NCBI GenBank assembly: GCA_965208975.1
Contig: CBDBQH010000003.1
Location: forward strand, 930,001 to 994,000
DNA from: G963663315 sp965208975
Lineage (GTDB): Bacteria; Pseudomonadota; Gammaproteobacteria; Arenicellales; Poriferihabitantaceae
Reading direction: 5' to 3'
DNA: 64,000 bases
Under the pieces are notes generated by a model, which worked only from the letters and a program-made list of their open reading frames with translations, was not told where the DNA came from and did not search any database. The number at the start of each line of letters is the position of its first letter. Position 1 is the stretch's first letter. Made by a program: the position numbers and the translations under genes. Shown piece after piece: positions 53,149 through 60,437 of the stretch.

Positions 53149-53242
53149 TTCAAATGATCAATCATTGCGGTTGCTTCGGGATGGATTCCCGCTTTCGCGG
53201 GAATGACGAGGTTTTGGTCATTTCAAATGATCAATCATTGCG
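53143..53242. repeat. 27-bp direct repeat flanking a short hairpin element between cobU and cobT
   Basis: GGTCATTTCAAATGATCAAT plus CATTGCG occurs at 53143-53169 and 53216-53242. Between them GATTCCCGCTTTCGCGGGAATGACG contains a GATTCCCGC hairpin, resembling the small mobile repeats seen in Neisseria and others. The arrangement looks like an element bounded by a target duplication. Confidence 0.8.
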
Positions 53243-53243
53243 A

Positions 53244-53786
53244 TTATTTCGGGTGATTCGGTTCCGGTTGTTTCAGGATTTGCGGCAACCCGAATAATAC
53301 CATCACAACCTGATCCGCTATCGCCGCAAGTTCCTGATGAAACCAGCCGCTTTCGTCAACAAACTGCCGGCCAAGCGCCGAGGTCGGCACAACACCCAAC
53401 CCGGTTTCACCAGACACCAGAAACCATTTTGCCGGTGAGCGCCGAAGGCCGGATAAAAAGACGCGCTTTTCCTGTTGCCACCCGCTCAACGATTGCTGGC
53501 AAAGCCAGTTGCTTAACCAGAGTGTCAGACAATCGACGACCACCGCGTCTCCTTCCGAGAATCGGTCGATCAATCCGGAAAGCCTGAATGGTTCCTCGAG
53601 CAACTGCCATTCAGGCCCGCGTTCGCGCTGATGCCTGAGTATACGCGCCGCCATTTCTTCATCGTCTGTCGCTACAGACGATTGGGCCGTAGCGATAAAC
53701 CACAAGTTGGCATGGCTGTGTTTCGCGCGCTCCAGGGCATAGCGGCTCTTGCCGCTGCGAGCGCCGCCGACGATGAGTTCTATCAT
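53244..53786 (-). CDS. cobU: Adenosylcobinamide kinase / guanylyltransferase
   Basis: Phosphorylates adenosylcobinamide and adds GMP. P-loop GGARSGKSRYAL, VVVDCLTLWLSNWL and the GETGLGVVPTSALGRQFVDE segment are characteristic. 180 residues. Its start overlaps the adenylate cyclase stop by 4 bases (ATGA), an unusual coupling between signalling and B12 genes. Confidence 0.95.
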   Translation of the reverse strand: MIELIVGGARSGKSRYALERAKHSHANLWFIATAQSSVATDDEEMAARILRHQRERGPEWQLLEEPFRLSGLIDRFSEGDAVVVDCLTLWLSNWLCQQSLSGWQQEKRVFLSGLRRSPAKWFLVSGETGLGVVPTSALGRQFVDESGWFHQELAAIADQVVMVLFGLPQILKQPEPNHPK

Positions 53787-54703
53787 GCCGGCAGTTCCGA
53801 GTGCAGCAACCAGGTATGCATCAGACCCTTGCCTTTGACCTGTATGCCGCCAACCTCCTCAAAAACGAAGGAGTCCCGCAACAGCGCGTGAATGGACTCT
53901 GAAACATGAATACTGTCGGGACGACCCGTGGTTTCCATCCGGCTGGCCACATTCACCACATCCCCCCAGATATCGTAACAAAAACGCTGCCTACCCACAA
54001 TTCCAGCCACAGCCAGGCCCGAGTGCATGCCGATTCTCAGTTGCAGTCCCAAATCATTGCGGCTGGACCAGACCCTGAATTCATCCCGGATCCTGATCGC
54101 GAAATTCGCGGTTTTCTGATAATGGTCGGACGATGATCCGGTAAGCCCCCCCGCCGCCATATAACCGTCGCCGATCGTCTTGATTTTCTCGATGTTCCAG
54201 GTTTCAAGCCAGGAGTCGAATATCGCGAATACTTCTCCCAGTATACGCACGATCTGCCGGGCTCCAAGGCGCTCGGTCAGTTCTGTAAAACCAACAATAT
54301 CGGCAAACAAAACCGTGATGGACGGGAATATGTCCGCTATTTCCGACTCTCCCGCCCGCAGTCTCGATGCGATTTCCTTAGGCAGGATGTTCAGTAAAAG
54401 TTGTTCCGAGCGGTCTTTTTCCTCCCTCAGATCCTGCATCGTCCGTTCGAGGATTGCGTTTTTATCCTTCAGTTGCCCACTCAGCCTCTCTACCAGTCTG
54501 AGCCGTTGCCTGGCCGAAGTCTCGCGCAGTTTCAGTTCTTCCAGAGCCTGCTCCAGGGCCATATTCTTGTCCTTCAGTTGCCCACTCAGCCTCTCCACCA
54601 GTTTGAGCCGTTGCCTGGCCCACATTTCGCGCAGTTTCAGTTCTTCCAGATTCTGTTCGCGCGCCACACTCCCGGCCTCCATACCCTGAGCAGGCTTTTC
54701 CAC
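53783..54703 (-). CDS. Class III adenylate cyclase with duplicated coiled-coil segment
   Basis: Makes cyclic AMP. Residues about 19-83 hold two near-identical copies of a 33-residue coiled coil (ELKLREMWARQRLKLVERL / ELKLRETSARQRLRLVERL, each then SGQLKDKN). The catalytic domain has FADIVGFTELTERLG (metal Asp), KIKTIGDGYMAAGG (adenine-selecting Lys) and YDIWGDVVNVASRMET (adenine Asp, transition-state Asn and Arg), favouring ATP over GTP. No membrane helix. Start GTG 54703; ATG 54682 is possible. It sits between a PP2C phosphatase and cobU. Confidence 0.9.
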   Translation of the reverse strand: MEKPAQGMEAGSVAREQNLEELKLREMWARQRLKLVERLSGQLKDKNMALEQALEELKLRETSARQRLRLVERLSGQLKDKNAILERTMQDLREEKDRSEQLLLNILPKEIASRLRAGESEIADIFPSITVLFADIVGFTELTERLGARQIVRILGEVFAIFDSWLETWNIEKIKTIGDGYMAAGGLTGSSSDHYQKTANFAIRIRDEFRVWSSRNDLGLQLRIGMHSGLAVAGIVGRQRFCYDIWGDVVNVASRMETTGRPDSIHVSESIHALLRDSFVFEEVGGIQVKGKGLMHTWLLHSELPA

Positions 54704-54720
54704 TTTGACAAACGCCGAAA

Positions 54721-55905
54721 CTATTTGCCCGAAATAGCGTCAAGCGTATCCCGCAACCGCACCACCAGACAGGTGATGTCATCCGATTGTGGCGCTTCGG
54801 CAACAAATTCCTGCACGGCAACGACCACCCCTTCGGCTATTTCCCGCACAGTCGCCGACGACATCTCCGACAACAGGCGGTCAAGACGCTCTTCTCCGAA
54901 CTCCTCAGGGCGAGCGTCTTCAGCCTCCGTGACTCCATCAGTGTACAGGAATAACGTATCTCCCGGATTTAACCGGAGCCGCTCATTATTGAATTGGTGT
55001 TCCGCCAGTATACCCAAAACCAGATTCCCGGTCCGCGGCAGCTCCATCACTTCCCCGCCCGAACGTATCAGGCGGGGCGGATTGTGACCCGCATTGGAAT
55101 ACTCGAGCTCCCCGCTACTGACATCCAGCACTCCGAAGAAAAGCGTGATAAAAATACACGAATCGTTGTCTTCGCACAAAAGGTCGTTAACCAGAGTCAG
55201 ACATTGACCTGGCGATTGGAAACCCTGCAAGGAAGCCTTCAACAATGCCCGGGTGACCATGGTGAACAGCGCCGCCGGAACTCCCTTGCCGGAAACATCA
55301 GCAATCACGAAACCGAGACGGTTATCGTCAAGATAAAAATAATCGTAAAAGTCACCGCCAATTTCACGCGCCGGTATGATCAGGGCGCTGACCTGATGGG
55401 TCTCGCTGTCCGGCAACGCCTTCGGTTGTACTGAATCCTGTACCTGTCGAGCGACCTCCAACTCCTGCTTGATGGCGACCAGCCGGTCACGTGACTCCAG
55501 CGCAAGCTGCATGGCGCGCACATGTTTGATGGTCTTTTCTATCGTGATCTCAAGGTCATTGAAATCAATCGGCTTGGTCAGGAAATCGAAGGCCCCGCGG
55601 TTCATGGCGGTACGAATGTTCGCCATATCTCCATACGCGGAAACGATCACCGCCTGCACGTCCGGATTGGCGGAAGCCAATTGTTTCAGCAACGCAAGGC
55701 CATCCATAACCGGCATATTGATGTCGGACAACACCAGATGCACATCCGGATTCTCCTCCAGTGTCTGCAATGCCTCCATGCCGTTATGAGCAAACAAAAA
55801 ATCCAGTTCTCCCTTGCGAATGCGGCGCCGAAACTTCTGGCGAACCAGCAATTCAAGGTCTTCTTCGTCGTCTACCACTAACACCCGGGCGAACGGTGTA
55901 TTCAT
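54721..55905 (-). CDS. Response regulator with PP2C (SpoIIE/RsbU-type) phosphatase output
   Basis: Receiver domain (about residues 1-125) with VLVVDDEEDLE, phospho-acceptor Asp in LVLSDINMPVMDG, and Lys in FDFLTKPIDF. A coiled-coil linker leads to a PP2C domain (IGGDFYDYFYL, FVIADVSGKGVPAALF, LFLYTDGVTEAED, SDDITCLVVR) with the metal Asp residues. It should dephosphorylate the STAS protein encoded upstream when its receiver is activated. ATG 55905; the frame extends to 55962. The histidine kinase for it is not in this window. Confidence 0.92.
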   Translation of the reverse strand: MNTPFARVLVVDDEEDLELLVRQKFRRRIRKGELDFLFAHNGMEALQTLEENPDVHLVLSDINMPVMDGLALLKQLASANPDVQAVIVSAYGDMANIRTAMNRGAFDFLTKPIDFNDLEITIEKTIKHVRAMQLALESRDRLVAIKQELEVARQVQDSVQPKALPDSETHQVSALIIPAREIGGDFYDYFYLDDNRLGFVIADVSGKGVPAALFTMVTRALLKASLQGFQSPGQCLTLVNDLLCEDNDSCIFITLFFGVLDVSSGELEYSNAGHNPPRLIRSGGEVMELPRTGNLVLGILAEHQFNNERLRLNPGDTLFLYTDGVTEAEDARPEEFGEERLDRLLSEMSSATVREIAEGVVVAVQEFVAEAPQSDDITCLVVRLRDTLDAISGK

Positions 55906-56013
55906 GACCCGTCTCTCCCGACTAATCAGCTCGGACCCGAACTGCTCGCGCGCGCCAGACACTCACGGTAAATGTACATGATCGACATTCACAATATAGC
56001 CCAGGGTAGATAT

Positions 56014-56391
56014 TCAAAGGGAAGTGAGCGCATCATCCCGGTTCGTCCGTATGTCCAGAATCGCGTTGAATCCACTGATCTCGAATACCTCCGCAATGTG
56101 CGGCGCCAATCCACAGAATAACGCCTTGCCTCCCCCGGACTGCATCTTGCGAGCGCTCAACAACAACACCCGCAATCCGGCGCTGCTGATATAACTCGTC
56201 TGCACAAAATCAAATATCAATACTCCGGAACCACTCTCCGTCCATTCCCGGACTGCGCTGTCCAGCAAACCCACCGTACTGCCGTCCACCCGACCATACG
56301 GACAGACAATAAACGCCTCTCCGGAGCCAGTCGTCGCGGTCTCCGTCTTCACCGTCAACTTGTCCTGATCCTGTTTAACCTGTTTTGTCAT
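56014..56391 (-). CDS. STAS-domain anti-sigma factor antagonist
   Basis: 125-residue SpoIIAA/RsbV-type protein. FDFVQTSYISSAGLRVLLLSA carries the phosphorylatable Ser (69 or 70). In partner switching, the unphosphorylated form binds the anti-sigma kinase. It overlaps the kinase gene by 4 bases and precedes the phosphatase gene, so all three parts of the switch are together. Confidence 0.9.
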   Translation of the reverse strand: MTKQVKQDQDKLTVKTETATTGSGEAFIVCPYGRVDGSTVGLLDSAVREWTESGSGVLIFDFVQTSYISSAGLRVLLLSARKMQSGGGKALFCGLAPHIAEVFEISGFNAILDIRTNRDDALTSL

Positions 56392-56810
56392 TCAGTTTCT
56401 CCGGTTAGTTTGCATCGTAAGGTAACACAATTACGTTCATCTGTTCTTTCATAAGTACATTCATCAGCCAATTCCCTGGTCAACAACACACCCAGACCGC
56501 CGATCGGTCGATCCGCCAGTCCTGAAGACGTATCCGCCGCAGGCGCTTCCTCGAACGGGTCAAACTCCCGACCATTGTCTTTCAGGGAAGCGACAACGAA
56601 ATCACCTTCTACAGACAGGCTGATATTCAACTCGGGCGCTCCCACAGCCGACAACGCATAGTCTACGCTATTGGTGACCAATTCTTCAAGCATAAGATTC
56701 AGGCGCAACTGCAACGGCACGGCCAATCCGTGACTGTGCGCGAACTCTTCCAGTATTTGTTCCAACTCGCTGATGGAGGTTAAATCCGGAGTCAGGGAAA
56801 CAACAGCCAT
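56388..56810 (-). CDS. Anti-sigma regulatory factor / serine kinase (RsbW-like HATPase)
   Basis: Small GHKL ATPase that phosphorylates the STAS protein and holds a target. N-box LNLMLEELVTNSVDYAL, G1 SLKDNGREFDPF and G2 IGGLGVLLTREL are present. ATG 56810 is preferred to the TTG at 56831. A TATAAT-like box on this strand at 56840-56845 lies just upstream. No sigma factor gene is in the window, so the regulated target is unknown. Confidence 0.88.
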   Translation of the reverse strand: MAVVSLTPDLTSISELEQILEEFAHSHGLAVPLQLRLNLMLEELVTNSVDYALSAVGAPELNISLSVEGDFVVASLKDNGREFDPFEEAPAADTSSGLADRPIGGLGVLLTRELADECTYERTDERNCVTLRCKLTGETE

Positions 56811-56945
56811 TTGATTTGAAGCCCGATTCAATTCCGATAATTATAGTCTACCCGCATCCTGAGATACACAGAACACACCCGCTCCCAGCCACGGCAGGCA
56901 AGTCGCGCGATCATACCCCAGGGCATTGCCGGGTCGCAATGCAAA

Positions 56946-57239
56946 TCAAACGCCCGCCATCAAACTGGATAAACTGGATACATCACGCCAGATAGCAAAC
57001 AGAAAACCCAGAATGACCAGGGTGAGGGCAAAGTGTAGTCCGAACATCCAGCGCAACCCGGTCACTTCCTGTCGAACTCCGGCCACTTCCTGCCGGACTC
57101 CGGCAATGTCGGCCTTTGTCGCCAACTGTTCCCCCTGGAACTTGACCAGCTTCGTCATGGCCTTGGCCTGCTCGGTATTGAAACCGGCCTGTTTCAGTTC
57201 CTCTGTGGCTTCCAGCGTGTCAATTATGTACGCTGTCAT
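56946..57239 (-). CDS. Small coiled-coil membrane protein (DUF1640-like)
   Basis: 97 residues: a helical N-terminal region (TLEATEELKQAGFNTEQAKA), a coiled coil with the repeat GVRQEVAGVRQEVTGLR, and a C-terminal helix (LHFALTLVILGFLFAIWRD). Resembles bacterial DUF1640 proteins of unknown role. The VRQEV repeat arises from a 21-base tandem duplication in the DNA. Confidence 0.75.
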   Translation of the reverse strand: MTAYIIDTLEATEELKQAGFNTEQAKAMTKLVKFQGEQLATKADIAGVRQEVAGVRQEVTGLRWMFGLHFALTLVILGFLFAIWRDVSSLSSLMAGV

Positions 57240-57425
57240 ATCTGGTTTCCATCTGTGTTCATTGAATCTGATGTTAATACACTACGGTTCACAATGTAAG
57301 CGCTTTTAACGCAATTTGCCAAATCCCTTGTGTACGCCGCCACCCGTTTGCAGGACTTCGGGTCGCTGCATTGTACAGGAAATGTTGTAGACTACCCCAT
57401 AGTTTCCCAAAGTATCTTCCATACC

Positions 57426-58220
57426 ATGAAATGTCTGCTGGTTTCTGATTTGCATTATGTGCTGAAACACTTTGACTGGGTTTTGAGTGTCGCCAGCCAA
57501 TTCGATGTCGTTGTCATGGCCGGTGATCAAATTGATGCCCGCTCCCATGTGTACATGCGTATCCAGATTCCTGTGATCCTCAAGTATCTGCAACGATTAC
57601 AGACCAATACCCGGCTGTTGGTGAGTTCCGGCAATCATGATCTGGATGTTCGCGGAGATCATGGCGAAAGAATTGCCCGCTGGCTGGAGCCGGTGCGCGA
57701 ATCGGGAATCGTCACCGATGGCGACAGTGTCATGATCAATGATACACTGTTCACCGTATGCCCATGGTGGGACGGCCCGAAAACCAGACAGATCGTCTCC
57801 AGCCAGCTGGCCACAGACGCTGACAAACCAAAACAGAACTGGGTCTGGGTTTACCATGGTCCGCCGGATAACTCCCCGACCAGCTGGACCGGCAAACGTC
57901 ATTATGGCGACTCCGACCTGGTGACATGGATCAACCACTACCAGCCGGATATGGTCCTGACCGGGCATATCCACGAGGCGCCCTTTGTCGATAATGGCTC
58001 CTGGGTGGATCAGGTCGGGAACACCTGGGTATTCAATTCCGGCCGGATAAGAGGCGGCTTTCCGCCCCACGTCGCTCTGGATTTCCGGCGACAGACCGCG
58101 CACTGGCATTCGCTTGCCGGTGGCGAATGGGTGGCGCTGGACCAGTCCTTGCAACGACCGCCCCAAAGCGCCACCACAATCCCTTCCTGGTTACAGGAAA
58201 TCGGCGAAATCAGGACATAG
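57426..58220 (+). CDS. Metallophosphoesterase
   Basis: 264-residue calcineurin-like phosphoesterase. Metal ligands appear in order: LLVSDLHY, VMAGDQIDARS, SSGNHDLDV, VYHGPP and LTGHIHEAPF. ATG 57426 is chosen because the first motif follows directly; the frame is open back to 57330. Substrate unknown. It lies near cyclase and cNMP-binding genes, but a phosphodiesterase role on cAMP would be speculation. Confidence 0.87.
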   Translation: MKCLLVSDLHYVLKHFDWVLSVASQFDVVVMAGDQIDARSHVYMRIQIPVILKYLQRLQTNTRLLVSSGNHDLDVRGDHGERIARWLEPVRESGIVTDGDSVMINDTLFTVCPWWDGPKTRQIVSSQLATDADKPKQNWVWVYHGPPDNSPTSWTGKRHYGDSDLVTWINHYQPDMVLTGHIHEAPFVDNGSWVDQVGNTWVFNSGRIRGGFPPHVALDFRRQTAHWHSLAGGEWVALDQSLQRPPQSATTIPSWLQEIGEIRT

Positions 58221-58303
58221 CGCCGACCTGCCCGCGGTTGCCCGGCAAGTCCTGTGCCTGTCTACAATACCCCCGCGGGCGGATGATCACTATATAAAGT
58301 CTG

Positions 58304-58792
58304 TCAAGCGGGGTCGCGATCAGAGCCTGGCTGCGGGTCTTCACCCTGCTGGTTGACGATCGTCGCGAGTATTTCATCCATCATCGAAAGGTGATTGGAC
58401 TGGTCACTGAACTGCTCCTTGATATCCACCAGATAATTGGTGACTCCGTTGACACGGCGCGCCAGCAATACCGCCAGTGGATAACAAATATCGGTATTGT
58501 TCCTGAGAAACCCGGGTTGATTCTCAACCCGGTAAAAACGGGATGGAGCCAGGGTTGTCACGGTTGCTGTATGTGGCAAGTCCAGCAATGCGGACATCTC
58601 ACCGAGTATTGATCCGGGTTCGGTCAACCGGATAATTTCCAGTTCGCGTTTGGATACCCGCACCTCGCCCTCGATCAAGATATAGATCAGGCCGGTGCGG
58701 TCGCCTTCTGCCAGTATGGTCTGGTTCGCTTCCAGACTCACCACAGGCAGAGACCGGCAACCACGCAGTATGTCTTGCATCAAATCATTCAT
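58304..58792 (-). CDS. Cyclic-nucleotide-binding domain protein
   Basis: 162 residues, a single CRP-like cNMP domain with no DNA-binding domain. The phosphate-binding cassette is PGSILGEMSALLDLPHTATV: Gly-Glu is kept, but the usual Arg before Thr-Ala is His. The C-terminal 50 residues are helical and polar. It could be an adaptor answering the adenylate cyclase encoded 4 kb away; binding of cAMP is uncertain because of the His. Confidence 0.85.
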   Translation of the reverse strand: MNDLMQDILRGCRSLPVVSLEANQTILAEGDRTGLIYILIEGEVRVSKRELEIIRLTEPGSILGEMSALLDLPHTATVTTLAPSRFYRVENQPGFLRNNTDICYPLAVLLARRVNGVTNYLVDIKEQFSDQSNHLSMMDEILATIVNQQGEDPQPGSDRDPA

Positions 58793-58883
58793 TTTCCGAC
58801 TCCTGATGACATCAATATATTCAAATTGAAAACCCGATCATACAACCAAAACGATCCGCCATGCGATGATTTCATGTTTTATA

Positions 58884-60437
58884 TCAGACTGGCCGCTCGA
58901 GCAGGATATTGAAATGGCTTCGGATCCGGTTATCCGTCACCCTGTCCAGATAACCAGGATGGCGCCCAGCCAGAATCTGGGCGGCCCGGTCATGCGCCTG
59001 CTGCCACATATCCCGGGCTCCACTCTCCTGCCAGGTACGGGGATCGTCCCGGTTCGCGAGTTTCGGATAAAAGTGCTCCTTTTGCATCGCTTCCATTGTA
59101 TGGCTGCCACCAAGGAAATGGCCTTCACCGGCAACCGCTTCCTGAATCGCTGCAAACCCCAGGGTTTCTTCGTTGACCTCCACTCCGCGAATGATCCGGT
59201 AGACATGGGAAAGCATTTCATCATCCACCACAAACGCGGCGTGGGAAGCCCCCAGCAGGCTCGCCATCATGCCGGAAGACTCATACACCATATTCGCGCC
59301 CGCAAGTCCGGTCGCCAGTGAGGACAGAGCCTTTTCGATCCCCATCTGCGCGTCCACCGCCTTTGCGTCCGCCATACTGGCGGCGACCCCGGACGGCAGA
59401 CCCAGCCAGTTCGATAATTGCGCGGAAGCGGCATTGAGTAACGTAATCTCTCCCCCACCGCCGGCAAATGAGCCGGTACGCAAATCAATTACAAAAGGCC
59501 AGTTGGAGAAAATCATCGGATAACCGGGTTTGAAAATATTCACCATTACCAATGCCGCCAGTGTCTCCGCCAGGGTGGACGCCAGCATACCGGCAATCGT
59601 GGCGGGAGAAGTGGCCCCGGATTGCGCGGCGATGATATTGTTCAGTGGCATCCCCCGCTCCATTGCGGCCATGGCCACATCAAAGGCATCCTCGCCGTAA
59701 CGCAACGGCGAGATAACCGGACTGATATGGGCCTTACAGAAGGGGCGCCGCCGGAACCGGCCTGGCCCGCCCAGAGCCTGATCAAACATATCGACAATCG
59801 GGGCGACGTGTTCAGCCACGAAAAAACTGGTGCCCACCGGCTTTGTAGTCCCGCACAACAGCGAGTATGCGGTATTGACATCCAGATCAAAATTGTCCGG
59901 CACATCGGTTGCCACACAACAACGGGTAAACCAGGCCACGTTTTTCAGGCAATCTGTCAGGCGCGCGAAGTCATACAGGTCACGCAGGGTTGAGGGTCTG
60001 TAAACCCCCGATTCCATGTCCAGAGTCTGCACCGCGGCGCCGCCTGTCCCGAAGTAGACCCGGTCTCCCCCGACCTCGAAGTCATGCTTCGACTCCCGAC
60101 CATAAAACACGAAGGATTTGGCGGCTCCATCAACGATATCCTCAACCATTGCGCCCGGAAAACACAACCGCCCCGAGTCGTTGACAAAGGCGCCGCATTG
60201 CAATGCCCGGTCTGTCAGGGCCTGCGGAGATTGCCCCATTCCGATTTCCTCAAGAATCTTCAGGGCCGTATCCAGGATGTCCTTCATTTCTGTCTCGGAC
60301 AATGGGCGGTATTGTCCGCCCGGCTGACCTGGTGGACAGGGGTCATACTCCGGTGGCTTGCTACGCAGCGCGCGCATCGCTTCCCGGCTGCGAATCCCTC
60401 CCCTTCTGGTTCTTGCTCGTTTCCCGCTCACAATCAA
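58884..60437 (-). CDS. MttB-family methyltransferase without pyrrolysine
   Basis: 517-residue corrinoid-protein-dependent methyltransferase of the trimethylamine methyltransferase superfamily. RYGEDAFDVAMAAMERGMPL, GATSPATIAGMLASTLAETL and EAVAGEGHFLGGSHTMEAM are family motifs. There is no in-frame TAG, so it is a non-pyrrolysine member; characterised relatives demethylate glycine betaine and similar quaternary amines. No corrinoid protein gene lies next to it. TTG 60437 overlaps the previous stop (TTGA); GTG 60431 is also possible. Confidence 0.88.
   Translation of the reverse strand: MIVSGKRARTRRGGIRSREAMRALRSKPPEYDPCPPGQPGGQYRPLSETEMKDILDTALKILEEIGMGQSPQALTDRALQCGAFVNDSGRLCFPGAMVEDIVDGAAKSFVFYGRESKHDFEVGGDRVYFGTGGAAVQTLDMESGVYRPSTLRDLYDFARLTDCLKNVAWFTRCCVATDVPDNFDLDVNTAYSLLCGTTKPVGTSFFVAEHVAPIVDMFDQALGGPGRFRRRPFCKAHISPVISPLRYGEDAFDVAMAAMERGMPLNNIIAAQSGATSPATIAGMLASTLAETLAALVMVNIFKPGYPMIFSNWPFVIDLRTGSFAGGGGEITLLNAASAQLSNWLGLPSGVAASMADAKAVDAQMGIEKALSSLATGLAGANMVYESSGMMASLLGASHAAFVVDDEMLSHVYRIIRGVEVNEETLGFAAIQEAVAGEGHFLGGSHTMEAMQKEHFYPKLANRDDPRTWQESGARDMWQQAHDRAAQILAGRHPGYLDRVTDNRIRSHFNILLERPV

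Noticed and set aside
58884..60437. Pyrrolysine-containing trimethylamine methyltransferase
   Set aside because: The reading frame has no internal amber codon and belongs to the wider non-pyrrolysine MttB family.
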